This document shows positions 26,716 through 35,460 of a stretch of DNA of 64,000 nt, piece by piece; positions within the stretch are counted from its first letter, which is position 1, and every line of letters starts with the position of its first letter. Origin of the DNA: Tolypothrix sp. PCC 7712 (lineage in GTDB: Bacteria > Cyanobacteriota > Cyanobacteriia > Cyanobacteriales > Nostocaceae). Below the pieces are notes generated by a model. That model searched no databases, was not told the DNA's origin, and saw nothing but the letters and a program-made list of their open reading frames with translations. Where the stretch lies: assembly GCF_025860405.1 (NCBI RefSeq), contig NZ_CP063785.1, positions 6,821,390 to 6,885,389 on the forward strand, read 5' to 3'. Position numbers and translations under genes: made by a program.

Positions 26716-27070
26716 TTTTGTTTACGATTTGTAGAGACGCGATTAATCGCGTCTCTAACGTCAAAATACAAGGGTGAACGCTACTTTTCATCAATGTCCA
26801 AGTGAAATATCGGATAGTGCTCACCCTACAAACATTGTTTCTTTTAGATGGTAGGATGCGTTAGCGATAGCGTAACGCATCCTACGTTTATTTCTAGCGA
26901 TAAATATTTAACCGAACAAAATATTAGTTCTTCTTTTCTGTTTCCTGTTTTATTTCTCAGCAAACAGTTTCAGAAATCAAATCAAATTTAGCAGATTTTG
27001 TAGAGGATGTAACAAACAATAGTGATTCATATTATTCATTACATCCATTACACCATCCATTAACATATTT
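26716..27070. repeat. intergenic region with two dispersed palindromes
   Basis: Two convergent genes flank this region. Positions 26732-26757 are the perfect palindrome TAGAGACGCGATT/AATCGCGTCTCTA. Positions 26851-26885 hold GTAGGATGCGTTA and its complement around GCGATAGCG. Both are dispersed cyanobacterial repeats and may act as transcript ends; the rest is plain A/T-rich DNA. Confidence 0.8.
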
Positions 27071-28138
27071 TCATTGTATTGCCACATAATTGGGCAACAA
27101 AGAATCTAGCACATTCTCAATACTACAATCCGATAAATCGGGAATCGATAAAAATCTGTAAGCTTTACTAAAATAACTCTTTGTTGAGTGGTTATAAATG
27201 GGGTCGTAATAGCAATCCAATATATCTTGCACTAAAGATTCCCAATTACCAGCATCAATTAATTGATACCACTGACTTAATTTCTCCCAACCACAGCGAT
27301 TTTTGAGTTTCTCTAGCTTGCGTTTTAAGACATCAGGATGGGTAATTAAGTGGGGATATTCTTGTAACAAGAACTGGACTCTAGCAGCTATTGGTAGTTG
27401 AATTTCTACACAATTAGCCTGTCTCATTTTCTGCCACAAGGATTGAGGTAAATATATTTGCCCAATTTTGATACTTTCTGATTCAATCCAAACTACTTGC
27501 TGCGGATTAAACTGTTGCAGATGTTGTACTAGGAGAGATTCAAAGTATTTTTGTGAAGGTTGGGATATCGGCTTACCTGGCCATTGTCCGCCCAAAAGAG
27601 AACCGCGATGATTAGCTAAACTTTCTAAATCTAAAACTTGTGCGCCACGTTGACGGATTTTTTCTAAAATATGGGTTTTACCAGTACCAGTTAAACCACA
27701 TAACATCTGATAGTTAAATTGTGCTGGTAAATGTTCTATTTGCTGGCGGACGTAGTTACGATAAGTCTTGTATCCGCCATCAATTACAGTCACTTGCCAA
27801 CCAATTTGTGTCAGTACCGCAGCCATGCTAATGGAACGCTGCCCACCTCGTCCACAGTACACTAAAGGATGATAGTCTGGGTCTTTAGCAGCAAAGTGCT
27901 GGCTGAGATGTTGGTAAATATTTCTCGTTACTAAAGCCGCACCAATTTTTCGCGCTGTAAAAGTGCAAACTTGTTTATAAATTGTTCCGACTTCAGCGCG
28001 TTCAGCATCATTCAAGACTGGTAAATTAATCGCGCCAGGAATGTGGTCTTCTATAAATTCACTAGGCGAACGAACATCAATAATTTCACTGTAAGTTTCA
28101 GCCCAAGGCAGACGCGTATATGTAACTGAAGATGACAT
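27071..28138 (-). CDS. mnmH: tRNA 2-selenouridine synthase
   Basis: The 355-residue protein joins an N-terminal rhodanese domain, with the active-site Cys95 in VYCGRGGQRS, to a P-loop domain (GLTGTGKT, residues 148-155) and a helical C-terminus. That is the MnmH/SelU/YbbB plan. The family exchanges the sulphur of 2-thiouridine at the wobble position (U34) of certain tRNAs for selenium, using geranyl-transfer chemistry and selenophosphate. No selenophosphate synthase lies in this window. The gene is alone, in a convergent position to the prohibitin gene. Confidence 0.93.
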   Translation of the reverse strand: MSSSVTYTRLPWAETYSEIIDVRSPSEFIEDHIPGAINLPVLNDAERAEVGTIYKQVCTFTARKIGAALVTRNIYQHLSQHFAAKDPDYHPLVYCGRGGQRSISMAAVLTQIGWQVTVIDGGYKTYRNYVRQQIEHLPAQFNYQMLCGLTGTGKTHILEKIRQRGAQVLDLESLANHRGSLLGGQWPGKPISQPSQKYFESLLVQHLQQFNPQQVVWIESESIKIGQIYLPQSLWQKMRQANCVEIQLPIAARVQFLLQEYPHLITHPDVLKRKLEKLKNRCGWEKLSQWYQLIDAGNWESLVQDILDCYYDPIYNHSTKSYFSKAYRFLSIPDLSDCSIENVLDSLLPNYVAIQ

Positions 28139-28716
28139 AGTCTTTAAATTCTCGCTTCTTCAATTGTGGCACTCCCATAAGTTTAATGGGGGTATTCTGT
28201 ACTTAGGTAAATTTAAATGAATCTATGTAAAGTCTCAAAACAAAACTTGGAAGACTTAAAAATCTTGTTTGCAAATACCAAGGGAAAATTTTTAACAGAG
28301 AAAATAATTTTTGCGGTTTTGACTTTTTCGGGGAAAGCACAATTGCATCTTTTAAAACTCACTATATAGCCTCTGTTATCAACTATTTATGGTCAGCAAA
28401 AGATACTACTGCTAAATTTATTAACATCATAAATAGTTAATGAGGCGATCGCACTTCTGGCTCGGTGATAATAATTGGTAAGAATAGGGCTAACACCAGA
28501 AGCTTCGATAGATTATGGAAATTTTAGTGGTGAAATCTAACTAGCGATCGCCAATGGAAATTTAGCAGCTTCAATGAACTAGTTTTAGGATAAAAAACAA
28601 CTAAAGTCATTGTATCCGTAGTCAGCGATCGCGGTATTAGGGGTCAGACCAATTCTCTCAAAAAAGAAAAAGCTACGCTTCAACAATCAGATTGTATAAA
28701 ATTTGTCCTAGAAATT
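28139..28716. other. 578-bp intergenic region, no gene seen
   Basis: No ORF, tRNA or tandem repeat was found. It holds three GCGATCGC-containing sites (near 28446, 28544 and 28625) and, at 28637-28652, the 16-mer TTAGGGGTCAGACCAA. This 16-mer recurs exactly at 45835-45850, so it may mark the end of a small dispersed element. It also contains the mnmH promoter. Confidence 0.55.
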
Positions 28717-29583
28717 TTATACAACTCTACGATTAGCTTCCCAAGCTAACAGAATAGTCTTTCGCTCCAAACCCCAACGATAGCCACCAAGTTCTCCAGA
28801 CTCGCGAATCACACGATGGCAAGGGATGAGGTAGGAGATGGGATTTTTGCCTACAGCATTGCCAACGGCTCGCGCAGCAGTTGGGAGGCCAATTATTTCC
28901 GCAATACTTTGGTAAGTTGTCAGACCCCCAAAGGGGATTCTCAAAAGTGCGCGCCAAACTTGAATCTGAAAATTAGTGCCTTTAACCAAAAGCGTTAAGG
29001 GTTTTTGTTCTGTGAAGCTCACTGAGTCAAAAATCAAGTCATGCAATGGTTGAGTTACTTGTTGATTTTGGATAATCTCAGCTTTTGGCCATTCTTGCTG
29101 AAGTGTTTGTTGGACATTTGGCTCATCTGTGCCATTTAAAAAATACAGATTGCAAATACCGCGATCGCTCGTAGCGATCAGAGCTTTGCCAAACAGCGTT
29201 TCATGAATACCATAGCGAATTTGCAAGCCTGCTCCGGCTGCTTTAAATTCACCAGGGGACATTGCTTCTAAGTTGACAAATAAGTCATGTAATCTTCCCG
29301 GACTCGACAAGCCTACATCTAAGCTTAAATCTAGTAAGCTTTTGGTTCGGGTAATTTGTGATTTAGCATATTCAACTGTGAGATATTGCAAAAACCGCTT
29401 AGGGCTTATGCCAACCCACTGAGTAAACATCCGTTGGAAATGATACTCACTTAAACCTATGTGCTGGGCAACTGTAGCCAGATCCGGCTGGTGGAGATGG
29501 GATTGGCGCATAAATGCGATCGCCTGAGCAATCCGCTGATAATCTCCGCTGTCATGGGCAGTTACAGTCTTCATCGCAATCAT
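28717..29583 (-). CDS. AraC-type regulator fused to O6-methylguanine-DNA methyltransferase
   Basis: The 288-residue protein starts with an AraC helix-turn-helix domain (about 15-110: LATVAQHIGLSEYHFQRMF, ISPKRFLQYLTVEYAK) and ends with an alkyltransferase domain carrying the active-site PCHR (Cys255), IPCHRVIRESGELGGYRWG. This is Ada without its N-terminal zinc/methylphosphotriester domain. It should repair O6-methylguanine by suicide methyl transfer and may regulate genes in response to alkylation. The start may be the fourth codon (MKTVTAHDSG). It stands alone with 95 bp before the next gene. Confidence 0.93.
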   Translation of the reverse strand: MIAMKTVTAHDSGDYQRIAQAIAFMRQSHLHQPDLATVAQHIGLSEYHFQRMFTQWVGISPKRFLQYLTVEYAKSQITRTKSLLDLSLDVGLSSPGRLHDLFVNLEAMSPGEFKAAGAGLQIRYGIHETLFGKALIATSDRGICNLYFLNGTDEPNVQQTLQQEWPKAEIIQNQQVTQPLHDLIFDSVSFTEQKPLTLLVKGTNFQIQVWRALLRIPFGGLTTYQSIAEIIGLPTAARAVGNAVGKNPISYLIPCHRVIRESGELGGYRWGLERKTILLAWEANRRVV

Positions 29584-29678
29584 CTAGGTTGAATTCAAGA
29601 AGTCTTGGCATTCTTCAATTTACCGATGTTGTCAATAGAAAGCCACCCGTTTCTTGCGGTTGATATGCGTAATAATTC

Positions 29679-30845
29679 TTAAGGATATGTGTAGCCGTTA
29701 ATCTGCACTCCACCATAAGGCCCAGGTGTGGGGCGAGGAAGAGATATCTGAGACTGCTGTACACCATAATTGCCATATACTGACGAGGTTGAGTTATTGA
29801 CAACGTTAGGAATTTGAGATGGCGTAGAGTATGGTGAAATGTTGGTGGTTGTAGTCGAACTAACGGATGGTGTCACTGATGTTGTTTGTATTCCATTAGT
29901 TAATGTCTGACTGTTATTAAAGTTAGCGTAAGAATTTTGGGGCAAGTTTGTGGCTGTTGGTTGAGAGTAAACTGTACCTGTATTTAAGTTATTGTTAACA
30001 GGTAAAGGCTGACTATATATATTGCTAGTGACTGGTGTTGCATTGTTGTTAGAGCTAGTTCCCATCATACTTGTAGGATTGGCAGCACCAGAGAGATTTT
30101 GATTGGTTGATGTGAAATTGCTGTAGGCAGAAGTTCCCATGATATTTGTGGAACTAGAAGCTGTGTTGTTGTAACCAGAGAGATTTTGAGTTGGGGCTTG
30201 ATTAATAGCAGTTTGTAAAGGGCTGATAGTAGCAGGATTTTGATTTTTTTCGCTTTGATTAACTAATGTCATCCCTTGATTCAAAGGGGTGGTGACGCTT
30301 GCTGTTTCTTCTAAGGGTGCAGTTACAGATTTAGCACCTAACAAATGACTACCACCATAACCAGACTTCATCTGCAATAAATTTTCGGTTTGTACAACAA
30401 AGGGATTGTTATTCTTTGGTGCAGATGTGTCATTTACTGTTGGTAAAACTGGATTTGATTTAGCTTCATTGGTGGTAGAAGATTGTTTACTGATAACATC
30501 CTCAAACAGACTGGGGCTATTTTGGGCTGCTGGTTTTTCCGGTGGGAGACTTAAAGTGGCTGCCAAAATAGCTTGTTCATAGTCTTTAATTAACACGGGA
30601 AAATTATCAATGTCTGCAACCATAGCTCTGTCTTCATCTGACAGTGCTGAGTCAGAAACTTTTGGCGAGGCTACTTCTGATTGTGACTTACCAGCCAAAA
30701 CATTTGGATTGGACAAGTATTGCCACATTCCTATCCCAAGCACAACTAAAAAAACTCCTGTACCCCAAAAGCTAGGTCTGCTGAGATTCCGTAACCTGGC
30801 TTTAAGATAACGTAAGTATGCCGGGGGATAATTTCGGTTTTGCAT
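29679..30845 (-). CDS. membrane-anchored Asn/Ser/Thr-rich low-complexity protein
   Basis: The 388-residue protein has one transmembrane segment near residues 22-46 (FWGTGVFLVVLGIGMWQYL), a short acidic region, and then a long tail rich in Asn, Ser, Thr and Gln. The tail has imperfect internal repeats, such as QNLSGYNNTASSSTNIMGTS and NQNLSGAANPTSMMGTSSNN. No domain is recognised. With its basic N-terminus inside, the tail would be exposed in the periplasm or at the surface. It ends with PTPGPYGGVQINGYTYP. It may be a wall or envelope linker; this is speculative. Confidence 0.72.
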   Translation of the reverse strand: MQNRNYPPAYLRYLKARLRNLSRPSFWGTGVFLVVLGIGMWQYLSNPNVLAGKSQSEVASPKVSDSALSDEDRAMVADIDNFPVLIKDYEQAILAATLSLPPEKPAAQNSPSLFEDVISKQSSTTNEAKSNPVLPTVNDTSAPKNNNPFVVQTENLLQMKSGYGGSHLLGAKSVTAPLEETASVTTPLNQGMTLVNQSEKNQNPATISPLQTAINQAPTQNLSGYNNTASSSTNIMGTSAYSNFTSTNQNLSGAANPTSMMGTSSNNNATPVTSNIYSQPLPVNNNLNTGTVYSQPTATNLPQNSYANFNNSQTLTNGIQTTSVTPSVSSTTTTNISPYSTPSQIPNVVNNSTSSVYGNYGVQQSQISLPRPTPGPYGGVQINGYTYP

Positions 30846-31497
30846 ATGTTTGGATATAGTAAATTTACTGAATTAGCGATCGCGCTTTGCGTATTTTGTC
30901 AGTAGTGCTGTTGTGGGGAAGTTCTGCTTTAAAAGAAAATTCAAACAAAGTTTAAGGATGATTTCATCCTAACTGTTCAATCTTTATGAGTCATTAGTGC
31001 TGGACAATTATTCGTAAAAAATTTATCTTCTGCTCATCTGAGTTATGAGGGAGTGACAAATAAACACAGAGGTTGAAAATATTTGGTTACGGTAAAAAAG
31101 AAGAACGGGTGAAAGAATTCTTTCTTTTTTTTTCATAAATAAATTGAGAGGCTTAAAACCTTATTGGCAAAGGAAAAAATTATTTTCTTCAACCTTCTTC
31201 ACCCTACAATCAGGCTTATGCCTTTCTTCGGTCACTTTCGATATCATCAGGAGTTGAAAGCTAGTCTAAGGTTATTGTTGTAGCTGCCTAAAAGACTGCT
31301 GAGTTCAAAGTTCAACTGTAAGAATTACTCACCATTCAGCAACGCCACTTGCTTGAAGCCGGGAAACCCGTAAAGGCGCAGTGGTTCTACCCTGCGGGAA
31401 GTCGCAGAAGCGTCTACCGCACTCATTACTTAGCAATATTGTGTGCGCTGTCGCCTGGCGCTTGCATCGCATTACTATTTACCAGGAGACTACAGCA
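30846..31497. other. 652-bp region upstream of the CBS-CP12 gene
   Basis: This divergent promoter region serves the anchored-protein gene and the CBS-CP12 gene. It is A/T-rich with a long pyrimidine run at about 31118-31133. Near the right end are GC-rich dispersed-repeat pieces (GCCGGGAAACCCG at about 31359, CCCTGCGGGAAGTCGC at about 31391). No RNA gene or other ORF is convincing; an upstream in-frame start of the next gene would read through the repeat piece. Confidence 0.5.
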
Positions 31498-32121
31498 ATG
31501 ATGAAAGCTGAAGATATCATGACCAGGAACGTAGTTACCATTCGCGGTTCGGCGACTGTTGCTGAAGCGGTGGGGCTAATGAAGGATAAAGGATTGCGCG
31601 CTTTGGTTGTGGATCGTCGTCATGAGCATGATGCCTATGGCATAGTCACAGAAACGGATATTGTTTACAAAGTTACAGCTTACGGTAAAGATCCAAAACA
31701 GGTCAGGATTTACGAAATCATGACTAAGCCCTGCATTATCGTTAATCCTGAGTTGAGCGTGGAATATGTGGCGCGGTTGTTTGCTAATACTGGGATTCGT
31801 AGAGCACCTGTGATTCAAGGTAAGTTATTAGGGATTATCTCGATTACCGATATTCTGACAAAAAGTGACTTTGTAGAATCTCCCAAAGCCATAGTCTTAG
31901 AAGAGAGAATTCAACAAGCGATCGCACAAGCTCGTGGTATTTGTACTGAACAAGGAGCCTATTCTAAAGCCTGCGCCGCCGCTTGGGATGAAGTTGAAGA
32001 ACTCCAAGCCGAAGCAGCTCACCAAAAAGCTGAAGGTATGGAGTCAGCTAAAGTTTCTTTTGAAGAATACTGTAAAGACAACCCCGAAGCGCCGGAATGT
32101 CGGCGACAGTATAAGGCTTGA
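31498..32121 (+). CDS. CBS-CP12 fusion regulatory protein
   Basis: The 207-residue protein begins with a pair of CBS domains (about residues 4-60 and 72-128; [20 protein letters not shown] and [16 protein letters not shown]). It ends with a complete CP12 domain at about 140-207. The CP12 part has the core [16 protein letters not shown] and both redox cysteine pairs, Cys149/Cys159 and Cys192/Cys201 ([11 protein letters not shown]). CP12 ties GAPDH and phosphoribulokinase together in the dark; CBS pairs bind adenylates. A CBS-CP12 hybrid could couple carbon fixation to AMP/ATP state. The ATG at 31498 has AGGAGA upstream; a longer frame starting at 31381 is not supported. Confidence 0.94.
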   Translation: MMKAEDIMTRNVVTIRGSATVAEAVGLMKDKGLRALVVDRRHEHDAYGIVTETDIVYKVTAYGKDPKQVRIYEIMTKPCIIVNPELSVEYVARLFANTGIRRAPVIQGKLLGIISITDILTKSDFVESPKAIVLEERIQQAIAQARGICTEQGAYSKACAAAWDEVEELQAEAAHQKAEGMESAKVSFEEYCKDNPEAPECRRQYKA

Positions 32122-32236
32122 GGGGACTGGGGATTGGGGACTGGGGATTGGGGATTGGGGATTGGGGATTGGGGATTGGGGATTGGGGATTGGGGATTGG
32201 GGATTGGGGATTGGGGATTGGGGACTGGGGATTGGG
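32122..32236. repeat. GGGGATT heptamer array
   Basis: About 16 near-perfect copies of the heptamer GGGGATT (or GGGGACT) follow the CBS-CP12 stop codon directly. The complementary CCCCAAT/CCCCAGT matches the STRR1 type described from heterocystous cyanobacteria. The ORFs of about 64-73 residues across it are artefacts of the repeat. Confidence 0.9.
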
Positions 32237-32302
32237 AGACAAGGAGAGATTACCAATTATTCATGCCCTATGCCCCATGCCCTATGCCCCATGCCCCATT
32301 TC

Positions 32303-33478
32303 CTACCTTTGAGCAACTCGCATTAATAAAAATAACCCTGTTCCCAAGCCGATAAAGTTGGGTAGCCAAGCTCCCATAAAGGGAGATAGGACATTTGCTT
32401 GTCCTAAAGCACCAGTAATAAAGCTGAGAAAGTAATAGGAGAAAATTACAATCACGCTAATACCAAAACTGGTACCGCGTCCTGTGCGCTGGGGTATGCT
32501 GCCCATTGCTGCGCCTACTAAGCCAAAAACTACACAAACAAAGGGTAAGGCAATTTTTTGCTGAATCCGTACTTCCAATTTCCGAATTTTTTGGCGATCG
32601 CCACCGAGACGTTCTACGGCTAGCTGTTCTACAGCTTCGGAAATATTCATCTCACCGTAGTCACGGCTTTTTTCTGCCAAACTTAATGGTGTGCGGGGAA
32701 GTCGCAGTTGTTGGTGTTCAAACCGTAAAATGTTGCGATAAGAGCGATCGGGAGATACTAAATAAATAGTGCCGTTATAAAAATCCCAAACGTTTTGCGA
32801 ACCGTTCCATCGCCCTGATTCTGCTACAACAATTTGGTTTAAACCTTCTTCGGAACGGTCAATAATTGTTAAACCTTTCATCTGTTGACCATCAAATTGG
32901 TCAGCATAAAATAAGCGTGTCAGTATCCTGGTATTACTACCATCTCGCTCTTTTACATCCCGATATTCGGGGTAAAAAATATTTTGCTGCTTCAAAATTG
33001 GCTTATCTGACTTTAAAGCATTCTGTAAAGTCATATTTGCTTGATAACTAGCAGCTGGTGCGATTTGCTCATTAAACAAAAATGTCAAGCCTGTCACTAC
33101 CAAACTTAACATTACAGCAGTCAAAACCATGCGATAAACACTTACCCCACAGCCACGTAAAGCAATTAATTCACTCTCGCTAGAAAGACGACTATAAGTC
33201 ATCAAAGTAGCTAGAAGCGTGGACATAGGAAAGGCTAAAACAATGAAAGTTGGTAGTTTTAATAAAAAAACCTGAAGAGCAATATCTATTGGTAGACCGG
33301 ATTCTACAATCTTTCTAACTAAGTCAAATACGGCATCAATTGTCACACCAATTGACGAAAAAGCCCCTACACCAAATAAAAATGGCGGTAGCAATTCGCT
33401 GGTCAGATAGCGATCCATGAGCGTAAAAGGCATCAGCGAATTGAGGCTATAAAAAGATGTGAGCTTTTTTGATACCAT
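32303..33478 (-). CDS. LptF/LptG-family permease (YjgP/YjgQ)
   Basis: The 391-residue protein has two bundles of membrane helices separated by a large periplasmic beta-rich domain (about residues 125-275), the layout of LptF and LptG. The first bundle includes [20 protein letters not shown] and [20 protein letters not shown]; the second is [20 protein letters not shown]. With the LptB-like ATPase it forms an inner-membrane extractor that pushes lipopolysaccharide outward. A start at codon 21 ([10 protein letters not shown]) is also possible. It is the third gene of the lptA-lptB-lptF/G run, 149 bp after lptB. Confidence 0.92.
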   Translation of the reverse strand: MVSKKLTSFYSLNSLMPFTLMDRYLTSELLPPFLFGVGAFSSIGVTIDAVFDLVRKIVESGLPIDIALQVFLLKLPTFIVLAFPMSTLLATLMTYSRLSSESELIALRGCGVSVYRMVLTAVMLSLVVTGLTFLFNEQIAPAASYQANMTLQNALKSDKPILKQQNIFYPEYRDVKERDGSNTRILTRLFYADQFDGQQMKGLTIIDRSEEGLNQIVVAESGRWNGSQNVWDFYNGTIYLVSPDRSYRNILRFEHQQLRLPRTPLSLAEKSRDYGEMNISEAVEQLAVERLGGDRQKIRKLEVRIQQKIALPFVCVVFGLVGAAMGSIPQRTGRGTSFGISVIVIFSYYFLSFITGALGQANVLSPFMGAWLPNFIGLGTGLFLLMRVAQR

Positions 33479-33627
33479 AAGCTAACTTGAGAATGAAATA
33501 TTTATGTCATTGGGCATTTAATATTGATGATTTAGAATTGATATTTAAATTAATTAAAAACTCTAAATTGGCACTAAATCATTAAGACGAAAAATTTTTG
33601 AGCAGCTATTATTGAATATCTATCATT

Positions 33628-34356
33628 TTAAACTTGGAAGTTATCCCCCAAATAATATTGACGCACGAGGGGGTTGGTATAAAGCTCATTCGCATTACCA
33701 AAAGCCAGAATTTGTCCTTCGCGCATGATATAAGCACGATCAGTAATTGCTAGGGTTTCGCGGACATTGTGATCTGTGATTAAGATACCCATGCCGCGAT
33801 CGCGTAGTCGGGCTACAATTTGCTGAATTTCCGAAACAGCAATGGGATCGACTCCCGCAAAGGGTTCATCTAAAAATAAAAACTTTGGCCCTTCTCTACC
33901 AGATGCTAAAGCTCTAGCTAATTCAGTCCGCCGTCGTTCCCCACCAGAAAGTTGAATTCCTTTACTGTTTGCCACTTTTTCTAAGCGAAATTCTCGCAGT
34001 AAATTTTGTACTCGTCCCGACCATTCCCAGTTTGGCACATTAGTTTGTTCCAAAACTAGAAGTAGATTGTCTCGTACTGTCAGCTGGCGAAACACGCTCG
34101 CTTCCTGGGCTAGATAGCCAATGCCCAATCTTGCCCTTTTGTGCATTGGTAGCGCTGTAATATCCAAATTATCCAGCCAGACTTTTCCTTGATTTGGTTT
34201 TTCTAAACCTGTAGCAATATAAAAGGTTGTGGTTTTACCAGCGCCATTTGGGCCTAGTAACCCAACAATTTCTCCTTGGGTAACAGAAAGACTAACACGA
34301 TTGACAATCTGGCGCTTGCCGTAAGATTTGTGGATGTTCTCTAAGACAATTTTCAC
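33628..34356 (-). CDS. lptB: LPS export ABC transporter ATP-binding protein
   Basis: The 242-residue ATPase has Walker A GLLGPNGAGKTTTFYIATG, the signature QLSGGERRRTELARALASG, Walker B KFLFLDEPFAGVD and the H-loop histidine in ILITDHNVRETL. The C-terminus YTNPLVRQYYLGDNF is typical of LptB rather than other ABC ATPases. It powers lipopolysaccharide extraction from the inner membrane. The start is GTG (KIVLENIHKSYGKR). It lies 30 bp after the OstA/LptA gene and before the permease gene, consistent with one operon. Confidence 0.96.
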   Translation of the reverse strand: MKIVLENIHKSYGKRQIVNRVSLSVTQGEIVGLLGPNGAGKTTTFYIATGLEKPNQGKVWLDNLDITALPMHKRARLGIGYLAQEASVFRQLTVRDNLLLVLEQTNVPNWEWSGRVQNLLREFRLEKVANSKGIQLSGGERRRTELARALASGREGPKFLFLDEPFAGVDPIAVSEIQQIVARLRDRGMGILITDHNVRETLAITDRAYIMREGQILAFGNANELYTNPLVRQYYLGDNFQV

Positions 34357-34386
34357 GCTAGAGATGCCCCTTGAGAGTAACTACTA

Positions 34387-34884
34387 CTAATTAGAACCTT
34401 TGAGTGGTGGGGTTTTTGGGGCAGATCTGGCAGATTGTCCGCCAATTTCACCGTCCTGTACCATATAAATCGACTCTACCTGACGGTTAGATTGCGGTAA
34501 AGCCACAAATCTGCCCTCATCAATCAAATATGTCACCTTCTCTGCGCGAATACTATTGCCACCTTGTTGCAAAATATAGACATTGCCACTGAAATCTATG
34601 CGGCGTTCCTTGCTAAAGTATTGTGCTTGGGCGGCTGTGGCTTGAATCTGACGCGAAGGATACAACATTTGCACATTGCCACGAGCAGTTACTACTTGAC
34701 TTTTGGCATCATACTCTTGAACATCCGAGCGAATTGTTAACGGGCGGTTTCCTGTGGATGTTTGAGCAGTAACGGTTTGCACTTGGTAGGGAAAAGCTAC
34801 TGCGCCAAAGATTGTAGCAGGTAACACCAAGGCTAAGAGTAAGCGCCGGATTTGCGATCGCGGAAATTTATAGGACAGTATCAT
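34387..34884 (-). CDS. lptA: OstA/LptA-family periplasmic LPS transport protein
   Basis: The 165-residue protein has a signal peptide ending near residue 42 (LLLALVLPATIFGAVAF, then VQTVTAQ). It then has one OstA-like beta-jellyroll domain: LTIRSDVQEYDAKSQVVTA, GNVQMLYPSRQIQATAAQAQ, RIDFSGNVYILQQGGNSIRA. LptA bridges the periplasm, carrying LPS from the LptBFG extractor to LptD. It is the first gene of the operon and no LptD or LptC is present in the window. The short low-complexity C-terminus ends PKTPPLKGSN. Confidence 0.92.
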   Translation of the reverse strand: MILSYKFPRSQIRRLLLALVLPATIFGAVAFPYQVQTVTAQTSTGNRPLTIRSDVQEYDAKSQVVTARGNVQMLYPSRQIQATAAQAQYFSKERRIDFSGNVYILQQGGNSIRAEKVTYLIDEGRFVALPQSNRQVESIYMVQDGEIGGQSARSAPKTPPLKGSN

Positions 34885-35460
34885 AGCAATTTACAATTTA
34901 GAGTTTTAGCTTGTATTTTAATTATCTCAACTACTTTATCCAACAGTAAAAAATAGCATCTGGACTAATTTCGCATAAATGCTGACGCTATTGACGCTTA
35001 CCTTACCATTAAGGTTTCGTCCAAATATCTGTTTGTAAAGTCTAATTCCAGAACTTTCCAGATAAATGGCTAACTGGGAAAGGATGAGGGGGATGAGGGG
35101 GATGAGGGGGATGAGGGAGATGAGGGAGATGAGGGAGATGAGGGGGATGAGGGGGATGAGGGGGATGAGGGGGATGAGGGGGATGAGGGGGATGAGGGGG
35201 ATGAGGGAGATGAGGGAGATGAGGGGGATGAGGGAGACAAATAATTCAAAATTATGACCTGTTCCATGTTTACTTTTGGCTCAGAAAACTGGAAAAAGCG
35301 CAGATTTTTGTTAGGGGCTAATTTTTTTTGGGAAATCTAAATTCAGTAGGAAATCAATGTAATCACTAGCTATTTTGTGTTAAATCAAAAAAGCTAAAGT
35401 AAATTTTTTGTCAGATTGCGATCGCTAGCAACCTCTAACAGCTTTGAGGATAGAGTCGGT
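34885..35460. repeat. intergenic region with a 9-bp GATGAGGG tandem array
   Basis: The core at about 35075-35235 holds about 18 copies of a 9-bp unit (GATGAGGGG or GATGAGGGA). Unlike the heptamers elsewhere, its period is a multiple of three, so it gives long open frames on both strands (Met-Arg-Gly/Glu and Ser-Pro-Ser repeats) that are not genes. The rest is the divergent promoter region of lptA and the regulator. Confidence 0.88.

Noticed and set aside
31381-31497. 39-codon N-terminal extension of the CBS-CP12 gene
   Set aside because: It reads through a GC-rich dispersed repeat; the ATG at 31498 has a good ribosome site and fits the family.
32044-32355. ORFs through the GGGGATT array, including a 130-residue frame overlapping the CBS-CP12 gene
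   Set aside because: They are repeat-derived or overlap a well supported gene in another frame.
35066-35267. Met-Arg-Gly and Ser-Pro-Ser repeat ORFs on both strands
   Set aside because: They are direct products of the 9-bp array and have no start signal or homologous body.
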